Below are positions 51,136-59,867 of a stretch of 64,000 nt of DNA, in pieces. Every line of letters starts with the position of its first letter. The first letter of the stretch is position 1. The notes under the pieces were generated by a model. It did not search any database. It had not been told where the DNA came from and saw nothing but the letters and a program-made list of their open reading frames with translations. The position numbers and the translations under genes were made by a program. The stretch is taken from NCBI GenBank assembly GCA_964653655.1, contig CAZZHG010000018.1, forward strand, positions 1 to 64,000, in the 5' to 3' direction. This DNA comes from CAZZHG01 sp964653655. Its GTDB lineage: Bacteria; Bdellovibrionota; FAC87; UBA2466.

Positions 51136-51639
51136 TTAAATCAGACAACCAGCTATTCGTTGCGGAGCCGCGGCGGATCCGAGAGACGAAAGCAGCTCCG
51201 CCGAGTTTTTCCCCAAACGCGGATGGCGCCAGTCGGGCCAGACTTCCGCGAGCGGCATCAAAACGAAATCGCGCTCGGCCAAACGCTCGTGCGGAACGAC
51301 GACGCCTTCCGTGCTCCACTCGACGGAGCCGTAGACGAGCAAATCGAGATCGATCTCTCGCGGGCCGTAACGTTCAGTCTGCTTGCGCCCGAGATCGCGC
51401 TCCAAAGTTTTCAGGAAATTGACGATGGCCGGCGGCTTCCACTCGGAGAGACCCACGACGACGGCGTTCAGAAACTTCGGCTGATCCGTAACGCCCCAAG
51501 GCTCGGTCTCGTAAACGGAAGAGGCTTTCGCTTCCTGAAGGAACTCCTCGGCCAGACGCTCGGCCGCACGCTTGAGAAAATCGAGGCGATCGCCCTGATT
51601 GCCGCCGAGGCCGATGGCGACCTTAGTGAGCTGCAACAT
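51136..51639 (-). CDS. folK: HPPK, 2-amino-4-hydroxy-6-hydroxymethyldihydropteridine diphosphokinase
   Basis: Cytosolic folate enzyme of 167 residues that transfers pyrophosphate from ATP to hydroxymethyldihydropterin. Family marks: VAIGLGGNQGDRLDFL at the start, YETEPWGVTDQPKFLNAVV, and the signature RYGPREIDLDLLVYG with the two metal-binding Asp residues, then VPHERLAERDFVLMPL. It overlaps the upstream PTPS-like gene by 17 bases and is the last gene of the folP-PTPS-folK operon. Its product feeds FolP. Confidence 0.95.
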   Translation of the reverse strand: MLQLTKVAIGLGGNQGDRLDFLKRAAERLAEEFLQEAKASSVYETEPWGVTDQPKFLNAVVVGLSEWKPPAIVNFLKTLERDLGRKQTERYGPREIDLDLLVYGSVEWSTEGVVVPHERLAERDFVLMPLAEVWPDWRHPRLGKNSAELLSSLGSAAAPQRIAGCLI

Positions 51640-51976
51640 GGCTAGGTCCGTAATAGAAGGCGCTGGAGTGGGCCTTTTCCCGGACTTCGATGCAATAGAG
51701 AGGAAAGAATGGCTCCAGCTTTTTCCAAACCCAGGCGGCGAGATTTTCGCTCGTCGCGTACTCGAAGTAATCGTCGAGGTTCTTTCCCTCGAGCTCGGAC
51801 ACGATGATTCGGCGGAAAAGCCGTTTCACCGCTCGGAAATCGGCGATAAAACCTTCCTCGTTCGGTTCCCCCTTCAGGGAGACGCGGACCTTGAAATCGT
51901 GAGGATGCACGGGCTCGCTGAGCATCCCGTGGTGCGAGTGGAAGGCGCGAAACTCGATTTCCCTAGAGACCACCAT
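51623..51976 (-). CDS. 6-pyruvoyl-tetrahydropterin synthase/QueD-family protein, PTPS-III-like
   Basis: Small T-fold protein of 117 residues. Zinc-type histidines are present in FHSHHG and HPHDF. GFIADFRAVKRLF, LDDYF...TSENLAAWVWKKL and IEVREKAHSSAFYYG match the PTPS/QueD family. The catalytic Cys that precedes HGH in QueD is not there: the segment reads LSEPVHPH, with a Glu nearby, as in PTPS-III proteins that replace dihydroneopterin aldolase. It overlaps folP by 14 bases and folK by 17. The operon has no folB. A role in making 6-hydroxymethyldihydropterin is therefore preferred over queuosine synthesis; this is inference. Confidence 0.82.
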   Translation of the reverse strand: MVVSREIEFRAFHSHHGMLSEPVHPHDFKVRVSLKGEPNEEGFIADFRAVKRLFRRIIVSELEGKNLDDYFEYATSENLAAWVWKKLEPFFPLYCIEVREKAHSSAFYYGPSHVAAH

Positions 51977-52784
51977 GCGCGATCGCCTCCCAGGTTTTCA
52001 GCGCGCGTTTCATGGCGCCCACGTCGTGCACCCGAAAAACGGAGGCGCCCTTCGTGTAAGCCCAGAGATTGGAAGCGAGCGTTCCCGCTTCCCGCGCCTC
52101 GAAGGCCGCCTTGGGTTCTCCCACGATCGAAGCGAGAAAGGATTTGCGGGACGTGCCGACGACTATGCGCTCGGCGACACCATGAAAGGCGTCGAGGTCC
52201 CGCAGCAACTCGAGATTGTGGTCCACCGTTTTTCCGAACCCGATACCGGGATCGATCCAGATCCGATCGGGCCCGATGCCCGCTTCCGAGAACGCCCTCA
52301 CCCGATCCGCGAGAAAGAACCGAACCTCGGCCGCGACGCCTCTGGGGTACTCCGGCGCCTGCTGCATCGTGCGGGGATTGCCGCGCATGTGCATCAAGAT
52401 GAAGCGGACATCATGCTCCGCGCCTATCCGCGCCATGCCGGCGTCCTGACCGGCCGTCACGTCATTCACCACCGTGGCGCCGGCCCGCACCGCGGCCTCC
52501 GCGACTTCCACCTTAGAAGTGTCGATGGAGATCTGAACGTTGAACTCTGCCGCAATCGCCTCGATCACGGGCAAAACTCTGTCCATTTCCTCCTGAGAAC
52601 TGACCTCGGGGGCGCCCGGACGGGTGGATTCCCCTCCCACGTCGATCAGATCGGCGCCTTCCGTGGCGAGCTTGTCCGCCTGAAGCAGAGCCGCATCCCG
52701 GCCAAGAAACTTTCCGCCGTCGGAAAACGAGTCCGGAGTGACGTTGAGCACGCCCATGACGAGGGGCGAGGTATTTTCCCACAT
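51963..52784 (-). CDS. folP: Dihydropteroate synthase
   Basis: Folate enzyme of 273 residues joining p-aminobenzoate to the pterin pyrophosphate; target of sulfonamides. TIM-barrel marks: MGVLNVTPDSFSDGG, GADLIDVGGESTRPGA, ISIDTSK, VVNDVTAG, IWIDPGIGFGKT and VGTSRKSF. The ATG at 52784 has AGGA eight bases upstream; other in-frame starts lie up to 52811. It is the first gene of the folP-PTPS-folK operon and is divergent from the S1/P1 nuclease-like gene. Confidence 0.95.
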   Translation of the reverse strand: MWENTSPLVMGVLNVTPDSFSDGGKFLGRDAALLQADKLATEGADLIDVGGESTRPGAPEVSSQEEMDRVLPVIEAIAAEFNVQISIDTSKVEVAEAAVRAGATVVNDVTAGQDAGMARIGAEHDVRFILMHMRGNPRTMQQAPEYPRGVAAEVRFFLADRVRAFSEAGIGPDRIWIDPGIGFGKTVDHNLELLRDLDAFHGVAERIVVGTSRKSFLASIVGEPKAAFEAREAGTLASNLWAYTKGASVFRVHDVGAMKRALKTWEAIAHGGL

Positions 52785-52840
52785 GGCCGCCATCCTACGC
52801 ATTTGCCGCACAAGCGCAATATCGACTATTCTAGTGCTCC

Positions 52841-54256
52841 ATGAGCCTCGTACATCGTGTTCTACTTCTCGTGTCCTTTTGCCTTCCCCTATCGTCTTTC
52901 GGCTGGGGGGAGGCCGGTCACCACATCATCGCCCGGCTGGCCGCGAAGCTCGCCGCCAAGCACCCGGAGCTCAAATCAGTCAAAGAGGTGGAAACCCACA
53001 GGGCTCTCGAGCAGTACCTTAGAGTCCTGGACGACAAACGCTACCAACAGGGGCACGTGGCGAACGTTCCCGATTTCCATTGGCGCTACCTGGACGATGG
53101 GCTGACCGCGGTAGGCAATCAGCTGGGAGCTTCCGCCCACTACTTGAACGCCGAGCACCTCGCCCCGGATGGGTCGAAGGACCCGTTTGCGGAATCGAAG
53201 TTCGCCCTCGATTACGAAGCCACGAAAGTTTCCCTTCAGCAGCTCCATCCTAACGTTTCTCTCTTCAAGAACGTGGGAACCGCTCCCTGGAGAGCCCAGC
53301 AGTTCTTCAACCTGACGAGGGGCTCCCTCGAGAGTTTCCCGAAGGGTTCCTGCGAGACGCTGGAGCCCAGAGAGGATCATCCGACCCGTACCGCCCTGAC
53401 TTTCGCGGGGCTTCTCGCCCATTTTACCGGCGACGCGGCGATGCCTCTCCACGCCTCGAAAGACCATGACGCCGTCACTACCGGGCAGAAGGGCCTTCAC
53501 TGGTTTTTCGAAAACGACCTCGTAAACGCTCTGGAGCCCGGACTCGAGGGCAAAGTGGAAGCGGCGGCGGAAAAAGTATTCCTCGGTCCAGTCAAACAAA
53601 AGGGATCGCTAGCCGCCCTCATCAAGAAGATGAACGATCGCTTCCCCGATCTGAAAAAGGAAGACCGGGTCACGGCCCTCGTCTTCACGGAGCTGTCCGA
53701 CAGCTACGATTACATCAAGAAGATGCGCGAGCTCGACCTGAAGTACGCGGTATCGACTTCCGAGGAAGCGGTGGCGCTGGAGTCCTGCCGCCCAACCATC
53801 TCCTCTCTAATGGAGGAGCTGGAGAAGACGCCTTCGAAGCTGAAGCGACGGGAGCTGATGCGCCGAAGGGCGATCGGTACGAAGGAGCCCGAGCAGGCCC
53901 CCTGCCGGCGCCTTCCCAAAACTTACGTGGATTGGTCGGGCATGCCTTGCAAGGAGCCCGGACAGGGATGCCGTCCGGTCGCCAACTGGCACGAGTCGCT
54001 CATCGTGGAACGGATGGCGCTCGCCGTGGCCGTCACCGCGGAAGTGTGGGTACGCGCATGGCTCGACGGTGGAACTCCGTATCTTTGCTCCACGCCGAAG
54101 TACGCGATGAAACCGTCCTTCGTCAGCCCGACGGACGGCGCTTGCTACGGGTACGCCAAGAACGAGAAGCCCGAGGACATTCTCACGAAGAGTAAGCCCT
54201 TGCCCTCGCTCTGGCGCACCAATAGCAAATCACCGCTCGATTGCGTGCGGTTCTAA
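52841..54256 (+). CDS. Secreted S1/P1-type nuclease-like protein
   Basis: Secreted zinc enzyme of 471 residues, expected to cut single-stranded DNA and RNA. After the signal peptide the mature chain begins WGEAGHHIIARLA: the N-terminal Trp and the His at position 6 are zinc ligands in this family. Further ligands are seen in HFTGDAAMPLHA (His, Asp, His) and GLHWFFENDLV (His), with VPDFHW upstream. The family is usually near 300 residues; here about 150 extra C-terminal residues with five or more cysteines (APCRR, MPCKEPGQGC, LCSTP, ACYG) follow, but also a late NWHESLIVERMA, which may return to the core helix. It may scavenge nucleotides. Confidence 0.86.
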   Translation: MSLVHRVLLLVSFCLPLSSFGWGEAGHHIIARLAAKLAAKHPELKSVKEVETHRALEQYLRVLDDKRYQQGHVANVPDFHWRYLDDGLTAVGNQLGASAHYLNAEHLAPDGSKDPFAESKFALDYEATKVSLQQLHPNVSLFKNVGTAPWRAQQFFNLTRGSLESFPKGSCETLEPREDHPTRTALTFAGLLAHFTGDAAMPLHASKDHDAVTTGQKGLHWFFENDLVNALEPGLEGKVEAAAEKVFLGPVKQKGSLAALIKKMNDRFPDLKKEDRVTALVFTELSDSYDYIKKMRELDLKYAVSTSEEAVALESCRPTISSLMEELEKTPSKLKRRELMRRRAIGTKEPEQAPCRRLPKTYVDWSGMPCKEPGQGCRPVANWHESLIVERMALAVAVTAEVWVRAWLDGGTPYLCSTPKYAMKPSFVSPTDGACYGYAKNEKPEDILTKSKPLPSLWRTNSKSPLDCVRF

Positions 54257-54409
54257 TTTCCCGCCCGGGAATTTTTCCTTACCGATCGGAGTCGATCTGA
54301 CACCGAATCCGCCCCCACGGCGGCACGCGCCCGCACGAACGCCTTGGCAAGGTGATTGCACATGGCTCCCGCAACTCGCGACAAACGCGGATGTGAAAGG
54401 TTGCAAACG

Positions 54410-54865
54410 ATGAAGTGGAAAGTTGGAGCTCTCGGGTTTTTATTTCTGGCCGTCGCGGCAAACGCCGGACAATACGTTCAACAGGGCAGCTACAGTTATT
54501 GGGAGGACGGGCAGAATCAATCCTTCCCCGTCACGAACGACGGGCTTTGGTACCACAAGATCATGGGGGCGTCCGCGAACGAATGGACGTTCTACCACCC
54601 CGTTCGCATCGATCCGGCCACGGGAGAAGTCGTTTATTACATTTATTGGACGGACGGCACGCGGATCGCGAGCCGCTATTCCACCGACGCCGCGTGGACC
54701 GAGACGGGAAACTGCGATCTCGGGCAGGTGAAGAAGTACCGCGACGAGAAGTACACCTTCCTCATCGGCCAGCTCAACTCGGACTTCCGGGCCTACTACA
54801 CCGCTCTGCATTTCGAGGCGGATCGTATCTTCAACGCCTGCCGGAGCATCGTCTCCCGGCAATAG
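54410..54865 (+). CDS. Secreted hypothetical protein
   Basis: Protein of 151 residues with a signal peptide (MKWKVGALGFLFLAVAANAG). The mature part is aromatic-rich (SYSYWEDGQ, DGLWYHKIM, EWTFYHP, VVYYIYWTDG) and suggests a small beta-sandwich, with a helical C-terminal third ending CRSIVSRQ and two cysteines. AAAGG precedes the ATG at 54410. No family recognised. It is followed by a bidirectional terminator. Confidence 0.7.
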   Translation: MKWKVGALGFLFLAVAANAGQYVQQGSYSYWEDGQNQSFPVTNDGLWYHKIMGASANEWTFYHPVRIDPATGEVVYYIYWTDGTRIASRYSTDAAWTETGNCDLGQVKKYRDEKYTFLIGQLNSDFRAYYTALHFEADRIFNACRSIVSRQ

Positions 54866-54888
54866 CTTTCTAATTGGGATGGAAACGA

Positions 54889-54931
54889 AAAAGCCCCCGT
54901 GCCGGCACTTACGTGCGACACGGGGGCTTTT
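54889..54931. terminator. Bidirectional intrinsic terminator
   Basis: AAAAGCCCCCGTG and CACGGGGGCTTTT (13-bp perfect stem, 17-base loop) lie between two convergent genes; T-runs are present on both strands. Confidence 0.85.
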
Positions 54932-54940
54932 CCAAAAAAT

Positions 54941-55126
54941 TTAGTTGGCGCGAGTCTGACGAAGCTTCGAGTTGAGAACCTCGAGCGCCTTCTCCCGGAT
55001 GCCGTAACGGCTGACGAACCGGTAGAAGAACCGAATGTCGGGCTCCTTGAGCATGGTCTTAAGCGTGACCGCTTTGGACGTAGCGCGCGTACCCGGCTTG
55101 GACTTGGAACGAGTCGACTCCAACAT
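54941..55126 (-). CDS. Small basic protein of unknown function
   Basis: Protein of 61 residues, basic, Ser/Lys/Arg-rich at the start and helical at the end (EPDIRFFYRFVSRYGIREKALEVLNSKLRQ). It has a GGGGG six bases before the ATG, a well-formed promoter at 55211-55239 and a terminator ten bases after the stop, so a real expressed gene is likely despite its size. No family recognised; a nucleic-acid-binding role is possible from composition only. Confidence 0.65.
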   Translation of the reverse strand: MLESTRSKSKPGTRATSKAVTLKTMLKEPDIRFFYRFVSRYGIREKALEVLNSKLRQTRAN

Positions 55127-55210
55127 CAACAACCCCCAGTAAATGAGTTTTCCTGCTTCTGCTAAACCGCGAAAGGATATGCAGATTAGTGAAATACTTA
55201 CCCTGATACA

Positions 55211-55239
55211 AGAATATTTTACATATTGCTATGCGTCAA
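55211..55239 (-). promoter_or_regulatory. Candidate sigma-70 promoter for the 61-residue protein
   Basis: On the minus strand TTGACG and TATTCT are 17 bp apart in an AT-rich stretch, about 85 bases upstream of the ATG at 55126. Confidence 0.5.
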
Positions 55240-55295
55240 TTGGAAAAGACTTGAACAATCAATGGGTTGCGTCACCCGCTTAACCCAGCCTTTGC

Positions 55296-55324
55296 TTGAC
55301 CTTCGACGCAAAAAACACTAATTT
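55296..55324 (+). promoter_or_regulatory. Candidate sigma-70 promoter for the serine/purine genes
   Basis: TTGACC and TAATTT with a 17-bp spacer lie 61 bp upstream of the aminotransferase ATG at 55386; this is the best -35/-10 pair in the region. Confidence 0.5.
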
Positions 55325-55385
55325 AGGCCCCCGGTGATCGCTCATCTAAACCGTCCTTTTTAGCCACCCATTCGGAGGTCGCGTC

Positions 55386-56555
55386 GTGAAATCCCATCCT
55401 CTTTTCGAGAAGAAACGTATCTTCGCCCCCGGGCCCACGCCCGTTCCTTATGAGGTGCTCGCGGAGCTGTCTCGCCCGCCACTCCACCACCGCACCAAGG
55501 AGTTCATCGCGATCTTCGAGCGAGTGAAGAAGAACCTCCAGTTCCTCTTCCAGACCACCCAACCGGCCTACGTGCTCTCCGCGTCCGGAACGGGCGCGAT
55601 GGAAGCAACGATGGTCAACCTCTTCGCCTCAGGCGACAAGATTCTCGTCATCAATGCCGGCAAATTCGGCGAGCGCTTCATGAAGCTCGGCCAGAAGTAC
55701 GGCATGAACACTCAGGTGATGACCCTCGACTGGGGTACCTCGGCCGACCCCGAGGAAATCCGCAAATTTCTGAAGGCGAACCCCGACACGCGCGGCGTTC
55801 TCTTCCAGGCTTCCGAGACTTCGACCGCGACGGAGCATCCGGTGGAAGCCATCGCGAAGGTGGTTCACGAAACGAGCGACACCTGCCTCGTGGTGGTGGA
55901 TGCCATCACCGCCCTCGGTGTAACGAATCTGCCCCTCGACAAGTGGGGTCTCGACGCCGTCGTGAGCGGTTCCCAAAAGGCCTTGATGCTTCCTCCGGGC
56001 CTCGCCTTCCTCGCTCTCTCCGAGCGCGGCCAAAAGGCGCGGGCGCGAGCGAACATTCCGCGCTTCTATTACGATCTCGCCGCCGAGGACAAAGCGGCGC
56101 TGAAGGGCGAGACCGCGTGGACTCCCGCGGTCGGCCTGATTCAGGCTCTCGACATCGTGCTCGCGAAAATCGCGGCGACGGGACTCGAACCGATTTTCGC
56201 GCACCACAAGCGCCTTGCCGAAGGAACCCGACGGGGCTGTAAGGCTCTCGGTCTGGAGCTCTTCTCGAAGGGGCTTCCTTCCACGGCGGTCACCGCGGTG
56301 CACGTGCCGTCGGCGATTCCCGAAGGCAAGAAAATCATCTCCCACATGCGCGACCGTTACGGCATCACGATTGCCGGCGGCCAGGACGCGTGGACCGGGA
56401 AGATTTTCCGTCTCGCCCATCTCGGCTACTACGATGAGCTCGACATGCTTCAGATCATGGCGGCCACCGAATTGACCCTCAACAAGCTCGGCTACAAGTG
56501 CGAGTACGGTAGAGGCGTGGCGGCGGTTTCCTCCTACTTCGCGGAGAACGACTGA
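55386..56555 (+). CDS. Class V PLP aminotransferase (serine/alanine-glyoxylate type)
   Basis: PLP enzyme of 389 residues. Fold-type I marks: FAPGPTPVPYEVL at the start, SASGTGAMEATMVNL (phosphate-binding loop, about 65), ASETSTATEHP, VVVDAITALGV and the PLP lysine in SGSQKALMLPPG (about Lys200), then TPAVGLIQALDI. It is directly followed by serA (one base between), so it probably acts as the phosphoserine aminotransferase of serine synthesis although by sequence it is closer to serine/alanine-glyoxylate enzymes than to SerC. That role is inference from context. Confidence 0.88.
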   Translation: MKSHPLFEKKRIFAPGPTPVPYEVLAELSRPPLHHRTKEFIAIFERVKKNLQFLFQTTQPAYVLSASGTGAMEATMVNLFASGDKILVINAGKFGERFMKLGQKYGMNTQVMTLDWGTSADPEEIRKFLKANPDTRGVLFQASETSTATEHPVEAIAKVVHETSDTCLVVVDAITALGVTNLPLDKWGLDAVVSGSQKALMLPPGLAFLALSERGQKARARANIPRFYYDLAAEDKAALKGETAWTPAVGLIQALDIVLAKIAATGLEPIFAHHKRLAEGTRRGCKALGLELFSKGLPSTAVTAVHVPSAIPEGKKIISHMRDRYGITIAGGQDAWTGKIFRLAHLGYYDELDMLQIMAATELTLNKLGYKCEYGRGVAAVSSYFAEND

Positions 56556-56556
56556 A

Positions 56557-58146
56557 ATGTATAAAGTCCTCATCGTCGACGGCCTGGCTTCCGAGGGCAT
56601 CGAGAAACTCAAAGGCATCACGGGTATCGAGATCCTGGACAAGTCGGGCATCTCCCGCGACGAGCTGAAATCGACCATCGGCAAAGCGGACATTCTCATC
56701 GTCCGCTCTCGTACGGAAGTGGACGCGGACCTTCTCGCCTCCGCGGAAAATCTCAAGCTCGTCATCCGGGCCGGCATCGGCCTCGACAACGTGAACGTGG
56801 AAGCGGCCACCAACCGCGGCGTCATCGTGATGAACGCCCCGACGGGCAACATCGTGACCACGGCCGAGCACGCGCTCGCGCTCATGTTCACCGCCACCCG
56901 CCACGTCGCTCAGGCGGACGCCTCGCTTCGCAAGGGCAAATGGGAGAAGAAGAAGTTTCAAGGGAACGAGCTACGCGGCAAAACGCTGGGCCTCATCGGC
57001 CTCGGCAACATCGGCCGCACCGTCGCGGAACGGGCCATCGGCCTTTCGATGAAGGTCGCGGCCTACGATCCTTTCGTGAACGCCGAAAAAGCGGCCCAGA
57101 TGAAAATTCGCCTGACGCCCACCCTCGACGAGCTGCTCGCCACGTCGGACTACGTGAGCATCCACGTGCCGCTCATCCCGGCGACGAAGAATCTCATCGG
57201 CAAGGACAACCTCGCCAAGATGAAGAAGGGCGCGTACCTCATCAACTGCGCGCGCGGCGGAATCGTCGACGAAGCCGCGCTGGTCGCGGCACTCGAAAGC
57301 GGGCACCTCGCGGGCGCCGCCCTCGACGTGTTCGAGACCGAGCCCCTGCCGCCGGACTCCCCCCTTCTGAAGCGGGACGACATCGTTCTGACGCCTCACC
57401 TCGGCGCCAGCACCGACGAAGCCCAGGTTCAGGTCGGACTCGAAGTCGCGGAGCAGATCGACCAGTTCGTGCAGACGGGCGCTCTTAAGAACGCGATCAA
57501 CGTGCCGAATGTTTCCCTCGAGCAGCTTGCGGTCTTGAAGCCGTATCTAAATCTCGCCGAGCGCGTCGGATCCTTTGCCGCGCAGATTTCTCCGGCGAAA
57601 TCGATTCAGCGCCTTTGCCTGCAGTATCAGGGCGCCATTCCCTCGGCGGATCGCTCGATTCTGAGCCTGGCTCTTTTGAAGGGCTTTCTCGGCTCGCATC
57701 TGTCCACGTCGGTCAATTTCGTGAACGTGAAGAAGATCCTGAAGGAACGCGGAATTCTCGTCGAAGAGTCCTATCAGGAAGAGTGCGCCGACTACGCGAC
57801 CCTAGTCAGCATCACGGTGGACGGCGACAAGAAGCTCACCGTCGCGGGAACGCTCTTCGGCAAGGAAGAACCCCGTATCGTTCGCATCGACAAGTTTCTC
57901 ATCGACGCTCTTCCCACGGGGCATCTGCTCTTCACGAAGAACGCCGACCAGCCCGGCGTCATCGGAGCCCTCGGCTCGACGCTCGCCTCGAAGAACATCA
58001 ACATCGCGCGCATGCATCTGGGACGGGACCACGCAAAGGGCGAAGCCATCGCGGTCATTACGGTGGATTCCGAAGTTTCGCAGGAGACCCTCACGGCGCT
58101 TCGCCAGGTGAAGGGCATGCTTACGGCCGTTCCGATTTCTCTCTGA
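56557..58146 (+). CDS. serA: D-3-phosphoglycerate dehydrogenase
   Basis: First enzyme of serine biosynthesis, 529 residues. Substrate and NAD domains (about 1-310) contain ILIVRSRTEVDADLL, GIGLDNVNVEAAT, the nucleotide loop GLIGLGNIGRTVAERA, INCARGGIVDEAAL and the catalytic His in LTPHLGASTDEAQ. An allosteric-substrate-binding domain (about 320-450) and a C-terminal ACT domain (about 455-529, KNADQPGVIGALGSTLASKNINIA) follow, so serine feedback control is likely. It lies between the aminotransferase and purA in one transcript. Confidence 0.96.
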   Translation: MYKVLIVDGLASEGIEKLKGITGIEILDKSGISRDELKSTIGKADILIVRSRTEVDADLLASAENLKLVIRAGIGLDNVNVEAATNRGVIVMNAPTGNIVTTAEHALALMFTATRHVAQADASLRKGKWEKKKFQGNELRGKTLGLIGLGNIGRTVAERAIGLSMKVAAYDPFVNAEKAAQMKIRLTPTLDELLATSDYVSIHVPLIPATKNLIGKDNLAKMKKGAYLINCARGGIVDEAALVAALESGHLAGAALDVFETEPLPPDSPLLKRDDIVLTPHLGASTDEAQVQVGLEVAEQIDQFVQTGALKNAINVPNVSLEQLAVLKPYLNLAERVGSFAAQISPAKSIQRLCLQYQGAIPSADRSILSLALLKGFLGSHLSTSVNFVNVKKILKERGILVEESYQEECADYATLVSITVDGDKKLTVAGTLFGKEEPRIVRIDKFLIDALPTGHLLFTKNADQPGVIGALGSTLASKNINIARMHLGRDHAKGEAIAVITVDSEVSQETLTALRQVKGMLTAVPISL

Positions 58147-58154
58147 GGTACTAA

Positions 58155-59444
58155 ATGAGCGCGCAAGGTGTAGTGATCATCGGGTTGCAGTGGGGCGACG
58201 AAGGTAAAGGAAAGATCGTCGACTACTACACCGCATCCGCGGACGTCGTCGCCCGGTTTCAGGGCGGAAATAACGCCGGCCACACGCTGGTCGTCGACGG
58301 CAAGAAGACGGTTCTGCACCTCATTCCCTCGGGCATCCTTCGCACCCACGCCAAATGCCTCATCGGAAGCGGCGTCGTGGTGGATCCGGAAGTGTTTCTG
58401 AAGGAAGTTTCCGTTCTCAAACAGGCCGGCATCGAAAATCTCGAGGAACGGATCGTACTGAGCGACCGCTGCCATTTGATTCTCGATTACCACCGCCAGC
58501 TCGACATAGCCCGCGAGAGCCGCAAAGGCGGCATCGGAACCACGAAACGCGGCATCGGGCCGGCGTACGAAGACCGCGCCGCCCGCCGGGGCGTGCGCAT
58601 CGCCGAGCTGTACAATCCCAAAGCCCTCGAAGCGAAGCTGCGGGCGAATCTCGAGGAAAAGAATTTTCTCCTGAAGGGTTTTTTCCAGGCCGAACCGGTA
58701 CCGGTGGAAGCCTTGATCGAAAGGTGCCTGAAGCTCGGAGAGGCTCTGAAGCCCTTCGTGAAGGACGCCTCTGAAGTTCTCACCAACGAGATTGCTCTCG
58801 GAAAGAAGATTCTCTTCGAAGGCGCTCAAGGCATCATGTTGGACATGGATTACGGCACCTACCCTTGGGTGACGTCCTCCCACACGCTGCCCTCGCAGGC
58901 GGCCCTCGGTCTCGGCGCGCGCCTGCCGAAAGAAACTCTCTTTCTCGGCGTCATCAAGGCGTACACCACCCGCGTGGGCGACGGCCCCTTCCCGACGGAG
59001 CTGACAGACACCGTCGGAGAAAAGCTTAGGGAAGCCGGCAGTGAGTACGGCGCGACGACGGGACGTCCCCGCCGATGCGGCTGGCTCGATCTCGTTCAGG
59101 TTAATTACGCGAGCCGCGTCTCGGGACTGAAGAATCTCGCCATCACGAAGGCCGACGTCATGTGCGGCATGAGTGAGGTGAAAGTTTGCGTGAGCTACAA
59201 GCTCGACGGCAAAACCTACGACACGTACCCGGCGGACACGAACCGTCTCGCGGAGGTGGTCCCTCAGTACGTCACATTGCCCGGCTGGAAGGAAAAGCTG
59301 GATCCGATGCGCGGACCGGGCGGCTTGCCGAAAAACCTCATGGACTACCTGCGCTTCATCGAAGAGCGCACGCAGTGCAAGCTCAACCTCGTCTCCACGG
59401 GCGCGGGCCGCGAAGCGGTCATCGACATTCAGAAGGCGTTCTGA
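58155..59444 (+). CDS. purA: Adenylosuccinate synthetase
   Basis: Purine enzyme of 429 residues joining IMP and aspartate with GTP on the way to AMP. Marks: VVIIGLQWGDEGKGKIVDYYT at the start, GGNNAGHTLV, GIGPAYEDRAARRGVR, FEGAQGIMLDMDYGTYPWVTSS and TGRPRRCGWLD. It starts eight bases after serA. The end is directly against a convergent secreted protein gene. The serine and purine genes share one strand and probably one promoter. Confidence 0.97.
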   Translation: MSAQGVVIIGLQWGDEGKGKIVDYYTASADVVARFQGGNNAGHTLVVDGKKTVLHLIPSGILRTHAKCLIGSGVVVDPEVFLKEVSVLKQAGIENLEERIVLSDRCHLILDYHRQLDIARESRKGGIGTTKRGIGPAYEDRAARRGVRIAELYNPKALEAKLRANLEEKNFLLKGFFQAEPVPVEALIERCLKLGEALKPFVKDASEVLTNEIALGKKILFEGAQGIMLDMDYGTYPWVTSSHTLPSQAALGLGARLPKETLFLGVIKAYTTRVGDGPFPTELTDTVGEKLREAGSEYGATTGRPRRCGWLDLVQVNYASRVSGLKNLAITKADVMCGMSEVKVCVSYKLDGKTYDTYPADTNRLAEVVPQYVTLPGWKEKLDPMRGPGGLPKNLMDYLRFIEERTQCKLNLVSTGAGREAVIDIQKAF

Positions 59445-59855
59445 TTACGCGCGGTTCGGATCGCCGACCCAGCAGGTGATGTCGACGGTGGAATCCGTGC
59501 TGACTTTCGCCTTGCCGCTTTTCCCGTCCGCCGTAAGGCGCAGCCAGAGAATCAGAGGCTTGTTTTCCACTGTGAGAAAGTACGTCACGCGGCGGGGAAG
59601 CGGCGAGCCCGCGACCTGGCTCTCGTGGTTTTTGGCGGAGAACACGCCGAAGGGCTCGAAGGCGGGGTCCGACTTATCGAACCGGCCGAGGTAAATGTCC
59701 GTGTCACGCGGAGTGATCTTTCGGACCACGAACTGAAACACTTGAGAATCGAACTTCGAATCCTGCCGGCAGTTGAGATCGCCGTCGGCGAGGCTCTCAA
59801 CGGCGGGGGCGAAAGTTGCGGCGGTTACCAGAACTAGGGCGATGAGTTTCAGCAT
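59445..59855 (-). CDS. Secreted protein with CWVGD end motif, copy 1
   Basis: Protein of 136 residues, signal peptide about residues 1-23. Two cysteines (DLNCRQD near the mature N-terminus and TCWVGDPNRA at the end) probably form a disulfide joining the ends of a small beta-rich domain. Shared with the next gene: an early Cys, LYxGxF-like strand (IYLGRF here), LPRRVTY/LPHQYTH, and CWVGD.N.A at the C-terminus. Family unknown. Confidence 0.72.
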   Translation of the reverse strand: MLKLIALVLVTAATFAPAVESLADGDLNCRQDSKFDSQVFQFVVRKITPRDTDIYLGRFDKSDPAFEPFGVFSAKNHESQVAGSPLPRRVTYFLTVENKPLILWLRLTADGKSGKAKVSTDSTVDITCWVGDPNRA

Positions 59856-59867
59856 AGATACTCCAAA

